From Brenneria roseae subsp. roseae (GTDB lineage Bacteria > Pseudomonadota > Gammaproteobacteria > Enterobacterales > Enterobacteriaceae), in contig NZ_KZ819022.1 of assembly GCF_003115845.1 (NCBI RefSeq), positions 62,001 through 126,000 of the forward strand: a stretch of 64,000 bases of DNA, given 5' to 3'. Made by a program: the position numbers and the translations under genes. Shown here one piece after another: positions 53,580-61,199 of the stretch. Position 1 is the first letter of the stretch, and every line of letters begins with the position of its first letter. The notes beneath the pieces are model-generated. The model was not told where the DNA came from. It searched no databases and saw only the letters and a program-made list of their open reading frames with translations.

Positions 53580-54773
53580 ATGCAGGATAATGCGTTTGCT
53601 TTTATGCCCTACCCGGCGGTTGCCGTCGGGCACGCGCCGCAAGGCCCGCTGGCCGGGTTTACGTTCGCGGTGAAAGATCTGTTTGACGTGGCGGGTTATC
53701 CGACCGGGGGCGGCAATCCTCACGTGCTCGCCATGTCGGGGATAAAACAGCGCACGGCGCCGACGGTGCAGCGGCTGCTGGATGCGGGGGCGGAACTGGT
53801 GGGGAAAACCCATACCAACGAGATGGCGTTCTCCATGAGCGGCAAGAATATGCATTATGGCACCCCGCGTAACGGCGCGGCGCCCGATCGTATTCCCGGC
53901 GGATCGTCATCGGGTTCGGCGTCGGCGGTGTCTAACCATCTGTGCGATTTCGCCCTCGGCACGGATACCGGCGGTTCGGTGCGCACGCCGGCGAGTTACT
54001 GCGGCCTGTACGGATTGCGCCCCAGCCACGGCCGGATTTCTCTACAGGACTGTCAGCCGCTTTGTCCGAGTATGGATACGGCGGGCTATTTTACCCGCGA
54101 CGCCGGCTTGTTCGCCCGGGTCGGGGAGTGCCTGCTGGGTGAGGACGACGCGCCGCTGCCCGCCCGGCCGGAATGGGTGATTGGCGAGGCGCTGTTTGCG
54201 TTACTGCCCGCGGCATCGCGAGCGGCGCTGTTGCCCGCGCTGGAACAAATCAAGGCCGTCGCCGGCGAATTGGCGCCGCTGGCCGGACCGCTTCCTTCGC
54301 TGGAGGACGCTTACTGGGCCTTCCGTTTTATTCAGGGACGCGAGGCCTGGCTGGCGCAGGGGGAAAGAATAAAGCGTGATGGTTTGGTCCTGGGGCCGGA
54401 CGTTGCCGGTCGTTTCGCCTGGAGTGAAAGCGTGACCGATGAGCAATATCTTACTAGCTGTGCTGTTCGTGAGCGTTTTCGCGCGGCCTGGCAGGCGCTG
54501 GCGGGCAATCGTATTCTGGTCTTGCCCACGGTGCCGGATATTGCGCCGCTGCTGAACGCGAATGATGCTGATATCGAAGAAACCCGGCGTTTGTCTCACC
54601 ATCTGTTAGCGATTGCCGTACTGTGCGGCGTACCGCAGGTTAATCTGCCGCTGGCGCAAAAAGAGGGCGCGCCGCTGGGGATTTCTCTGATTGGGCCTCG
54701 CGGCAGCGATCTGAGTCTGGTCAACGCCGCCGCGCAGATTGGCCGCCCGGATTTTTTGCCTGCGGAGCGATAA
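53580..54773 (+). CDS. Amidase-signature-family amidase
   Basis: The 397-residue protein has the catalytic Lys in FTFAVKDLFDVAGYPTGGGN and the Ser-rich signature IPGGSSSGSASAVS with DTGGSVRTPASYCGLYGLRP, which supplies the Ser-Ser-Lys triad. It is shorter than GatA and close in length to small AMI1-like amidases. Start 53580 follows AAGGAATAATCAC. It is the last gene of the LacI-controlled importer operon and probably hydrolyses the imported amide in the cytoplasm. Confidence 0.87.
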   Translation: MQDNAFAFMPYPAVAVGHAPQGPLAGFTFAVKDLFDVAGYPTGGGNPHVLAMSGIKQRTAPTVQRLLDAGAELVGKTHTNEMAFSMSGKNMHYGTPRNGAAPDRIPGGSSSGSASAVSNHLCDFALGTDTGGSVRTPASYCGLYGLRPSHGRISLQDCQPLCPSMDTAGYFTRDAGLFARVGECLLGEDDAPLPARPEWVIGEALFALLPAASRAALLPALEQIKAVAGELAPLAGPLPSLEDAYWAFRFIQGREAWLAQGERIKRDGLVLGPDVAGRFAWSESVTDEQYLTSCAVRERFRAAWQALAGNRILVLPTVPDIAPLLNANDADIEETRRLSHHLLAIAVLCGVPQVNLPLAQKEGAPLGISLIGPRGSDLSLVNAAAQIGRPDFLPAER

Positions 54774-54872
54774 ATTGGGATTGTTGCCGGCCTGTTTGTT
54801 AGACATACTGTAAAACAATATGGCTGGCGGTCGCTCGCTCGATCATCTCCATATATTAGTGTGAATTAAATG

Positions 54873-54935
54873 ACTCGGGGTGCCCGTGCGGTAACGCATG
54901 GCTGAGAAATACCCGTATTACCTGATCTGGATAAT
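54873..54935 (+). ncRNA. TPP (THI-box) riboswitch, truncated at its 3' side
   Basis: ACTCGGGGTGCCC opens the element, followed by a small stem (GTGCGGTAACGCAT) and then GCTGAGAAATACCCG, TATTACCTGATCTGGATAAT, which match the thiamine-pyrophosphate aptamer almost base by base. The expected continuation (GCCAGCGTAGGGA) that closes P5, P4 and P1 is absent; AT-rich sequence begins instead. The element points right, toward the accessory region, where no thiamine gene is found. Confidence 0.85.
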
Positions 54936-54979
54936 ATAATTATATTATTTATCATGGTGTTATGAATTGTTTTCCCTAT

Positions 54980-55015
54980 TCACTTCCCTAACCATTCCTA
55001 ATCTTAGGGAAGTGA
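54980..55015. repeat. 12-bp inverted repeat near the element's left end
   Basis: TCACTTCCCTAA (54980-54991) and TTAGGGAAGTGA (55004-55015) are perfect inverted copies with a 12-base centre. It lies 45 bases inside the riboswitch breakpoint and could be a recombinase or excision-factor binding site, or a terminator-like hairpin. Confidence 0.5.
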
Positions 55016-55192
55016 GGTGGTACCTATCTCGCTCAATCCCCTGAAATACTCTGCAACAAAACACCAGAAACTGTGCTTTTCGTTTCCTGTCTTCCATCTG
55101 TGAGATAGCGTTGTTGCTATTGCTTGGCATAAGATAACGCTCAGATAAATCGGGCATAAAAAATCGTTCGGTATCAGAACAGGATAATAAGA

Positions 55193-56071
55193 ATGAAGTC
55201 AGGTGAGGTTATCAAAGCTGCGAAGCAATGGTTCAGGCTGAGCAACTATGATGTTTTACAGGAAATCACGTTAAACGACCTAAGTGACGAGCTGAGTCGC
55301 CGGGCAGTTTTGTTCCGTTATGATTCCACCAATGAACAAAGTCCACGCTATCAGCGCTATCTAGAAGAAGAAGCCAAGATACTGGCTGGCACTCCGCTAT
55401 TAATCAGCTCAACCAAAACTATCCCCCCATCATCCAAAAAGAAAAACCCTCTGGCTGATGCCACATTACATGTTCAGCATATCACCGTTGGGGATATTAG
55501 CCGCTATGAGGCAGACTTACGGAAACTCAATTTACTCCAACGTAGCGATGCTTCGCCTGATGCACCATCAGTACCAGTATCAAGAGAACAGGGTAAACAG
55601 CGATTAACGGACATCGATCGTCTGAATGATGATCACCCCTTGTATCTGTGGCTAAACATCAAACGTCTGACTGATGATGAAGTTATCGAACATATCAAAA
55701 TCATGCTCCCACAATGGCGTAAGGAGTATGGCATAACGGAACCAGAGATCGGTTTATTTCGCTTTGGTCTGAGCACGATTAAGAAAGTGATCTCCCTGAG
55801 AACTATCCCTATGCTGGACCTGATGTTATGGGCTAATCATCGAGGGGTAAAAATCTCTAACGAGCAAATGTCACGTTTACTCTATCCGAATGATTCAGAG
55901 GTGATTAGAGGAGGAGCGCAAATTAAGGATACCGATAAACCTTTTGCGGAAAAAGCACGGACCCGTGAGTTTGCGCGTTTGTTTAACCTCTATCTGAGCA
56001 AAGACAGCTACATGATGGATGTCAGAGTGGCTGATGCCATGAAGATGAACGAAAAAGAAGAAGAAAACTAA
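55193..56071 (+). CDS. DUF6387-like accessory protein
   Basis: The 292-residue protein resembles the DUF6387 group found in enterobacterial genomic islands: a short N-terminus (KAAKQWFRLSNYDVLQEITL, NDLSDELSRR), a variable middle and the conserved DHPLYLWLNIKRLTDDEVIE and RFGLSTIKKVISLRTIPMLD blocks. The function is unknown. AGGATAATAAGA precedes the start. It is the first gene of the element. Confidence 0.65.
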   Translation: MKSGEVIKAAKQWFRLSNYDVLQEITLNDLSDELSRRAVLFRYDSTNEQSPRYQRYLEEEAKILAGTPLLISSTKTIPPSSKKKNPLADATLHVQHITVGDISRYEADLRKLNLLQRSDASPDAPSVPVSREQGKQRLTDIDRLNDDHPLYLWLNIKRLTDDEVIEHIKIMLPQWRKEYGITEPEIGLFRFGLSTIKKVISLRTIPMLDLMLWANHRGVKISNEQMSRLLYPNDSEVIRGGAQIKDTDKPFAEKARTREFARLFNLYLSKDSYMMDVRVADAMKMNEKEEEN

Positions 56072-56088
56072 CCTTTCCCACTATCTCC

Positions 56089-56115
56089 GGGAGCCTGCCA
56101 TCAAGACAGGTTCCC
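56089..56115 (+). terminator. Hairpin after the DUF6387-like gene
   Basis: GGGAGCCTG (56089-56097) pairs with CAGGTTCCC (56107-56115) with one G-T pair around a 9-base loop. The following sequence TTATG is only weakly T-rich, so this is a tentative terminator. Confidence 0.5.
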
Positions 56116-56236
56116 TTATGCAAAACCAGCGACATTCGCACATTTTCATTTTCCCCAAAATCATATCCCTTCATTGTCTCGAAAGATGTTGTTTACCAAC
56201 GTCTGCATCTTGTCATTGCCACTTTCCCTAGAATTA

Positions 56237-56258
56237 CTCCTGTCGAAACAAACAGGAG
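56237..56258 (+). promoter_or_regulatory. Hairpin covering the AlpA ribosome-binding site
   Basis: CTCCTGT (56237-56243) pairs with ACAGGAG (56252-56258) around an 8-base loop. The right arm is the Shine-Dalgarno sequence of the AlpA gene (start 56265), so the folded mRNA would block translation. Confidence 0.5.
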
Positions 56259-56264
56259 AAGACA

Positions 56265-56519
56265 ATGAAAAATAACAATAAAAATCAACAACGAACAGCG
56301 CTCCATGAGCAAAACGAAGTCACACCAAGAAGGCTTATCCGCCTCCCGGAAGTGCTCAAAAGGGTAGGGTTAAGTAGGGCAAGAATGTATGGACTGATCA
56401 ATGCTGGTCGCTTTCCTAAACAGGTCAGGATTGGTCTGAGATCGGTTGCCTTTATCGAAAGTGAGATAGAAGCGTGGATGGATAGTGTTATTGCTGCCCG
56501 TAATGAATCTCACCAATAA
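56265..56519 (+). CDS. AlpA-family transcriptional regulator
   Basis: The 84-residue protein has the AlpA/MerR-like winged helix: RRLIRLPEVLKRVGLSRARM, YGLINAGRFPKQVRIGLRSV, AFIESEIEAWMDSVI. AlpA proteins of P4-like satellites and islands switch on excision or other element genes. Its presence next to the left end supports a mobile element. The ribosome-binding site lies in a hairpin. Confidence 0.9.
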   Translation: MKNNNKNQQRTALHEQNEVTPRRLIRLPEVLKRVGLSRARMYGLINAGRFPKQVRIGLRSVAFIESEIEAWMDSVIAARNESHQ

Positions 56520-56547
56520 TATTTTAATAACAACAAGAGGAAATAAA

Positions 56548-56862
56548 ATGAATAATCAAGAAATGAAAAATATCAAAGAGTCATCTACCAAAACTTTTGT
56601 AGCTATGGCGAAGAATCTTTATATAACGGGGATACGTATATATAAAGAACAAGAAGAATATGAGGTATTGGCATCCATTATGTTGGATAGTAATAGAACG
56701 GAATCATATATTTTGCATGTTAAAGAATATCTGGCAACACGCTTTGATGAACATATGGAAGAAGCAGGTAAAAGAGAAAGACTGATTTATGTTGATATGG
56801 ATAAAGTTATGTCTGAAATGAGATATGTACATACTCAAGCATTACTTTTTAGTATGAGCTAA
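56548..56862 (+). CDS. Small protein of unknown function
   Basis: The 104-residue protein is Lys/Glu/Met-rich with helical segments (KTFVAMAKNLYITGIRIYKE; ILHVKEYLATRFDEHMEEAG). Start 56548 follows AGAGGAAATAAA; a longer frame begins inside the AlpA gene. No family is recognised. It is the first of five consecutive small genes on the same strand. Confidence 0.65.
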   Translation: MNNQEMKNIKESSTKTFVAMAKNLYITGIRIYKEQEEYEVLASIMLDSNRTESYILHVKEYLATRFDEHMEEAGKRERLIYVDMDKVMSEMRYVHTQALLFSMS

Positions 56863-56876
56863 CAACAGAATATTCG

Positions 56877-56891
56877 GCCCCGAAAAGGGGC
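56877..56891 (+). other. GNRA-like hairpin between small genes
   Basis: GCCCC (56877-56881) pairs with GGGGC (56887-56891) around GAAAA. It lies 15 bases after the preceding stop codon and is followed by TAATAAAAAA. It could be an RNA processing or stability element. Confidence 0.45.
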
Positions 56892-56942
56892 TAATAAAAA
56901 ACATAATGAATTAAATAAGCATTTAACTATGAGGATATAAAT

Positions 56943-57239
56943 ATGTCTAAAGAGAAGATAGGTGTTAATAAATCAACTGAACTGTTCTATGACCTTGCCT
57001 GTAGATCATTTTTCGCAAGCTGGAATATGTTCATGGAAGTCAATGGTGATGGTGACGCCAATGATTATTTAGATGACCCGGATTTTATGAGTCCATTTAT
57101 TATCCATGTGATTAATCATATTCAGAACAACTTTGAAAGATTCACTGCCCAAGAAGGAAATCACAGTGATATTAATCAGGTTAACTTTGAACTGGTCGCT
57201 GCCATGTTAGTAGGGTATTCAGAAAGCTTTAGAAAGTAA
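56943..57239 (+). CDS. Small acidic protein of unknown function
   Basis: The 98-residue protein is rich in Asp/Asn and Phe (SWNMFMEVNGDGDANDYLDD, PDFMSPFIIHVINHIQNNFE). A poor AGGATATAA site precedes the start. No family is recognised. It shares size, charge and spacing with its neighbours. Confidence 0.6.
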   Translation: MSKEKIGVNKSTELFYDLACRSFFASWNMFMEVNGDGDANDYLDDPDFMSPFIIHVINHIQNNFERFTAQEGNHSDINQVNFELVAAMLVGYSESFRK

Positions 57240-57250
57240 GAACTAATCTT

Positions 57251-57264
57251 GCCCCGTAAGGGGC
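57251..57264 (+). other. GNRA-loop hairpin between small genes
   Basis: GCCCC (57251-57255) pairs with GGGGC (57260-57264) around GTAA, a GNRA tetraloop. It follows the preceding stop codon by 11 bases and is nearly identical in stem to the hairpin at 56877. Confidence 0.5.
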
Positions 57265-57291
57265 TAACAATAGTAATAAAGGAAAATATAA

Positions 57292-57528
57292 ATGGCTAAT
57301 AAAATATCTGTAGTAGTAAGCATGTTGTGTGACGGAACTCCAGAAGTAATGAATACCATTCAAGAAAGCTTTGATGTGTTTGTTGCCCTTAGTGGGTATT
57401 CAGTAGAAGAAATGATAGAGAATAAGGGTTTGATTGATGCCTTAAATCGACATATCAATAACGATTTAGTTGATGAGTTAGATCTGGAATATGGCTCTGT
57501 TATTGTTAACATATTTTATAACAACTAA
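57292..57528 (+). CDS. Small protein of unknown function
   Basis: The 78-residue protein (ISVVVSMLCDGTPEVMNTIQ; LDLEYGSVIVNIFYNN) has no recognised domain. The start follows AAAGGAAAATATAA. It belongs to the small-gene train of the element. Confidence 0.6.
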   Translation: MANKISVVVSMLCDGTPEVMNTIQESFDVFVALSGYSVEEMIENKGLIDALNRHINNDLVDELDLEYGSVIVNIFYNN

Positions 57529-57567
57529 TTATTTTTACTAACCATTAACATAATAAAAGGATTAAAG

Positions 57568-57918
57568 ATGAAAGAGATTATATTAAATAAGAATGAAAAA
57601 GAACTAAACGAACTTATTGCCAATATCTTGCAAGGATACTGTGATGAAATATATACCATTTATGAAAAACATCCTGAAACAGCAATCGATATTTTGAAGG
57701 ATGGCTTCATGTCAAGCGTCATATATGATGTTTTGATAACTCGTGAGATGAAGAAATACTCTATCAGAAATGATGTATCTGATATCAATAGAAGAGATTT
57801 AAAAGCCACAATCTTGTATTGGCATCAAGAACACATTATTGAACTTGTTTCGAAAAATATAAATCAGGATGAAAATAAAGATCCTGTTTATTGGAAGATA
57901 AAAATGACAGTTGTTTGA
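57568..57918 (+). CDS. Small helical protein of unknown function
   Basis: The 116-residue protein is rich in Lys, Ile and Glu with probable helices (NELIANILQGYCDEIYTIYE; ILYWHQEHIIELVSKNINQD). AAAAGGATTAAAG precedes the start. No family is recognised. Confidence 0.6.
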   Translation: MKEIILNKNEKELNELIANILQGYCDEIYTIYEKHPETAIDILKDGFMSSVIYDVLITREMKKYSIRNDVSDINRRDLKATILYWHQEHIIELVSKNINQDENKDPVYWKIKMTVV

Positions 57919-57937
57919 TATTAAGATGTAATGAGTA

Positions 57938-57955
57938 TTCCCTCGAAAGAGGGAA
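57938..57955 (+). promoter_or_regulatory. GAAA-loop hairpin containing the next gene's ribosome-binding site
   Basis: TTCCCTC (57938-57944) pairs with GAGGGAA (57949-57955) around GAAA. The right arm contains the GAGGG Shine-Dalgarno site of the gene starting at 57961, so folding would mask it. Confidence 0.5.
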
Positions 57956-57960
57956 ATAAC

Positions 57961-58236
57961 ATGAATGATAAAAATGAGGTAATCAATATGATTGATGAAT
58001 TCCATGTTATGTATATGTATAAAAAAGTCCAAGCTGAAGCTGCGACGACAGATATGAAAACACTGGAACAGCTTTTGAAGAAATTCCGTAAAGTTGTTGC
58101 GGAGCGCCGGGAAGAATACTATCGGGAGATTGGTGAGAAAAAGGCTCAGAATTTGAGGGCTAAGAGATTACAACAGTTGCTTGAGAAAATGGGGCGTGAT
58201 CGTGTATCACCGGAGGATCTCATTGACTGGCAATAG
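57961..58236 (+). CDS. Small coiled-coil protein, H-NS/StpA-like C-terminus absent
   Basis: The 91-residue protein is strongly helical and basic (ATTDMKTLEQLLKKFRKVVA; RLQQLLEKMGRDRVSPEDLI). The first part resembles the dimerisation segment of H-NS-family proteins (EQLLKKFRKVVAERREEYY), but no AT-hook-like DNA-binding motif follows. It may be a truncated Hha/H-NS-type modulator; this is a guess. Start 57961 follows GAGGGAAATAAC. Confidence 0.6.
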   Translation: MNDKNEVINMIDEFHVMYMYKKVQAEAATTDMKTLEQLLKKFRKVVAERREEYYREIGEKKAQNLRAKRLQQLLEKMGRDRVSPEDLIDWQ

Positions 58237-58242
58237 CCAGTC
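58225..58242 (+). other. Hairpin across the stop codon
   Basis: GACTGGC (58225-58231) pairs with GCCAGTC (58236-58242) around AATA and encloses the stop codon of the preceding gene. It is the fourth tight hairpin at the end of a gene in this train. Confidence 0.45.
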
Positions 58243-58278
58243 ATAATAATGTATCTTTACCAAGCAACGGAGGTGTCT

Positions 58279-58674
58279 ATGGGCTGGGAACTTCACATAA
58301 TAAGAACAGAAAATTGGTTCGATAGTTCAAGCAATCCAATCAGTAGTGAGGAATGGCTCCAGCTTGTTGATGATGATAAAGAACTATCAATAAATCGCAA
58401 GAATGGGGAGTTTTTTGCTATATGGAGTGGTCAAAGTGAACACGATGAACCTTGGCTTGATTGGAATGATGGAAGGATTTCAACTAAGCATCCTGATGAA
58501 GCTCTTTATTGTAAGATGTTGCAGATAGCTGATAAGCTAAATGCTGTAGTCGTTGATGAGGATGATCATAAATATTTACTTCAAAGTGATCTTATAAATC
58601 CAACATGGGCAAACTCATCACCGAGTAGTAAAAAACAATCTTTATGGGGAAGATTAATTTCAAAGCTAAAATAA
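58279..58674 (+). CDS. Unknown protein (131 residues)
   Basis: The protein starts MGWELHIIRTENWFDSSSNP and has a compact, acidic, Trp-rich pattern (FAIWSGQSEHDEPWLDWNDG) with a basic C-terminus. The start at 58279 is set by GGAGGTG just upstream; an ATG 30 bases earlier has none. I do not recognise the family. Confidence 0.65.
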   Translation: MGWELHIIRTENWFDSSSNPISSEEWLQLVDDDKELSINRKNGEFFAIWSGQSEHDEPWLDWNDGRISTKHPDEALYCKMLQIADKLNAVVVDEDDHKYLLQSDLINPTWANSSPSSKKQSLWGRLISKLK

Positions 58675-58679
58675 TATTT

Positions 58680-59189
58680 TTATAGTGTGTTATCAGAGAT
58701 ACTATCAATCTCTTCTTTTTTAATGGTCTTAATCTCAGAAATATAAGAGTCCCAAAGTTGAATACATTCTCTGGCTAGTTGTAAAGCATCATACAATGTG
58801 TTGTTGCATAAAATTGTATATTTGCATTTCATTACTTTGCCACTCCCTGATCCTGTAAGCCAAGTTGACGTTTCTTTTTGTTTACCTGCAATATGAGGCT
58901 GACGGCCAGTTCGTAATGAACGAGTTAAATTACAATGTTTAGAACCATTAGCCAAATCTGCACATATCTTCAACGCTTGATGTTTATTGATGAATATATC
59001 CACCTGACTCGCATTAATATTTAACCGATTAAGATGAATAAACCAATCTCTTATGTGATAGCAGTGAATGAAAAAAGAAATGACATCATCATCATAACCT
59101 TCTTTATCATGGTCTGAAGAAGAAAATATGCCTGAGTAGATTTTCTCCATTCGAGTAAGGTATCTTTTACTTCTTTCAATCTGTTCCAT
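58680..59189 (-). CDS. HEPN-like protein (candidate ribonuclease)
   Basis: The 169-residue helical protein contains FFIHCYHIRDWFIHLN, in which R-x4-H (RDWFIH) fits the HEPN ribonuclease motif, followed by KICADLANGSKHCNL, seen in a group of uncharacterised phage-defence-island proteins. AGGAACGATAA precedes the start. It sits beside a broken gene and a DUF3800 gene, suggesting a defence cluster. The assignment is by motif only. Confidence 0.6.
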   Translation of the reverse strand: MEQIERSKRYLTRMEKIYSGIFSSSDHDKEGYDDDVISFFIHCYHIRDWFIHLNRLNINASQVDIFINKHQALKICADLANGSKHCNLTRSLRTGRQPHIAGKQKETSTWLTGSGSGKVMKCKYTILCNNTLYDALQLARECIQLWDSYISEIKTIKKEEIDSISDNTL

Positions 59190-59331
59190 TTATCGTTCCT
59201 GTAGACTTCATTATCAATTGATTAGATTACCAGTATTATATTATTAAGGTATGCATTTAGAAAGACATTTTCCTGCGTTTGGGCTTGATGATTCGAACTC
59301 TGAATTTCTCAAGACTCTGTTCAACAGAGCG

Positions 59332-59709
59332 CTAAAACTCAAGTGTAGCTTCTGTGTGCTGTTTTATAACCAAGGCAACTATTTCGTCATCGCTTTTATC
59401 AAGAATATTTCTCTTGTAGAGGCTATACGTTCCGATCTTGTCAATGTTTTTAGAAGCAAAAGTGCAAGCTTGGTTAACAGGGTTAAGCGCATCGATAAAT
59501 TTATCAAGCAGAGATTCTTTCTTCCTGTCGAGCCTGAGTAGTTCAGTATGAGCAGATTTAAATTTCTTTGCTTCAGTGAGTTGAGTTGCATCAGAGCGCA
59601 GCCAGCGATATTCCTCTCTGTACTCAGATATTGATATATGTTGTTATAATGCTTCAACGGTAGTTAAATATTTAATTAAGCCATCGTTGTCCAACGTTAC
59701 ATTCTTCAT
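59332..59709 (-). pseudogene. Gene interrupted by an in-frame stop
   Basis: The minus strand has a 126-codon frame from ATG 59707-59709 to TAG 59332-59334, broken by one TAA at codon 22 (59644-59646). After the stop it continues as a charged helical protein (SEYREEYRWLRSDATQLTEA; LDRKKESLLDKFIDALNPVN) with no alternative start. The other open frames across this stretch (59251-59541 plus, 59379-59657 minus) are less protein-like. No family is recognised. Confidence 0.5.
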
Positions 59710-59952
59710 ATATGCCGAGTAAATAAAATAGTATATATATTACGATTTATGGAATGGCTGTCAAGCAGTATAGGAAAAAATAAGGGAAAGTGTCAGGTAA
59801 AGTCGTAACTAATACATATTAAATACAAAATATTCAACCTGAAGATTTATTAAAATTTCACTTTTCTCTGTTGAAGTCCGCCTTGTGCAGGTCTTTTTAT
59901 AGACTTCCAGCTCCTTCCTTGTTATATATTTTTCATAACCCACAAAAATGTG

Positions 59953-61137
59953 ATGTGTATGAACCCTTTCCCGCAGCAAACTCAAAGCTATAATTTCTTT
60001 TACGATGAATCTAATAACGTCCGTAAACTATATCTTTCCAAACAAATTGATGGTTATAACATTGACCATGATCCTGATAAGCATAACAGCGTAAACTTCG
60101 TGTTAGCCGGTGTTGCTCATACTGATTCCTCATCGAATGCTGACTTTGACGACTTACGCCAGCGCATACAGCTACACGCCAACGCTAACGAGTTCAAGTT
60201 GAAACACATAGCTAAAGGCGACTTCCTGACTATGCTCACCTCCAAGAAGCTTACAGCGTTCTTTGAGTGGCTTCTCTACGGTGATCTCTATTTACACTAC
60301 TTCCATCTGAATATGGAGTATTGGGGATACGTTGACATCATTGATGACTGTATCCTGTTTGGGCGTGAGAAAGGTTTTATCAGAATAACGAGTGATGAAC
60401 TGTTCTATGGCTACATGATGGCAAACAAGGATGCACTACATACCTACGTCAAGGCTAACAAGGTTCCTTTCATTCAGTTCCTCAAGTCCTATGACTTCCC
60501 TTACATCGAAGGCCGGGAAAAGGACTTCATACAGGGGCTATCAAGCCAGATCACCGCTCATTGCGTAAAACTATATACAGCAGCTAATAAGGATTATTTT
60601 CAGCTCCGGTTAGCTCATGGCCTGCAGCAGCTCCTGATGGCCTGCTCTGACCAAAGCATAGATGATATGACACTCACTATGGATATTAGAGATGAACCGC
60701 CTGCAGACGACGATAACCGCCTTGTAGATGGCTTTGCTATCTTCTACCAGAACCGGGCGCAGATGTTTGAGGCATCCAGCCATATCTTTGACATAGAGAA
60801 GGTTGTTGAAGCTGATTTAGTTGAGGCCGCAGAAGCTAATCCAAATTTAGCAGCACTTAACTACTCTTTTGCTGATTCTAAACAAAATCCACTTATTCAG
60901 GTTAGTGATGTTGTCGCTGGTTTTATGCAGCACTATTTTGATTACCTTAATAGCAACAGCTATGAACAAATTATTAATGACAGAAAGAATCTTAATGAAA
61001 AACAGAGATTAAATATGGAGTTTTTACGACTCCTGATTAATAAATCACATGATAACAATCCAACATTATTACATTGTATCATGTCAGCTTTAGAACATGA
61101 AAAACACAAAAAATTTACTTACCCGGATGAACCTTAA
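59953..61137 (+). CDS. DUF3800-containing protein
   Basis: The 394-residue protein has the DUF3800 hallmarks: N-terminal NFFYDESNNVRKLYL, central helical region and C-terminal DSKQNPLIQVSDVVAGFM, which place acidic residues of an RNase-H-like fold. DUF3800 proteins are common in mobile elements and defence islands; a nuclease role is suspected but not shown. GTG 59950 and ATG 59953 or 59959 are possible starts; no ribosome-binding site is clear. Confidence 0.8.
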   Translation: MCMNPFPQQTQSYNFFYDESNNVRKLYLSKQIDGYNIDHDPDKHNSVNFVLAGVAHTDSSSNADFDDLRQRIQLHANANEFKLKHIAKGDFLTMLTSKKLTAFFEWLLYGDLYLHYFHLNMEYWGYVDIIDDCILFGREKGFIRITSDELFYGYMMANKDALHTYVKANKVPFIQFLKSYDFPYIEGREKDFIQGLSSQITAHCVKLYTAANKDYFQLRLAHGLQQLLMACSDQSIDDMTLTMDIRDEPPADDDNRLVDGFAIFYQNRAQMFEASSHIFDIEKVVEADLVEAAEANPNLAALNYSFADSKQNPLIQVSDVVAGFMQHYFDYLNSNSYEQIINDRKNLNEKQRLNMEFLRLLINKSHDNNPTLLHCIMSALEHEKHKKFTYPDEP

Positions 61138-61199
61138 TATATGGATGGACTTAACACCCCTTTTATCTTGTGTTTACCTATACCGCTTGTGCTGTTTTA

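Larger units (their letters stand above)
54774..55192. other. Junction between host DNA and accessory element
   Basis: This 419-base gap contains the cut TPP riboswitch (54873-54935), then an abrupt shift to AT-rich sequence and a 12-bp inverted repeat (54980-55015). No gene is evident. TTGTTAGACATACTG near 54797 may be part of the riboswitch promoter. Confidence 0.55.

Noticed and set aside
59251..59541. Plus-strand open frame of 96 codons
   Set aside because: The opposite strand encodes a more protein-like 126-codon gene interrupted by one stop; no ribosome-binding site precedes the plus-strand frame.
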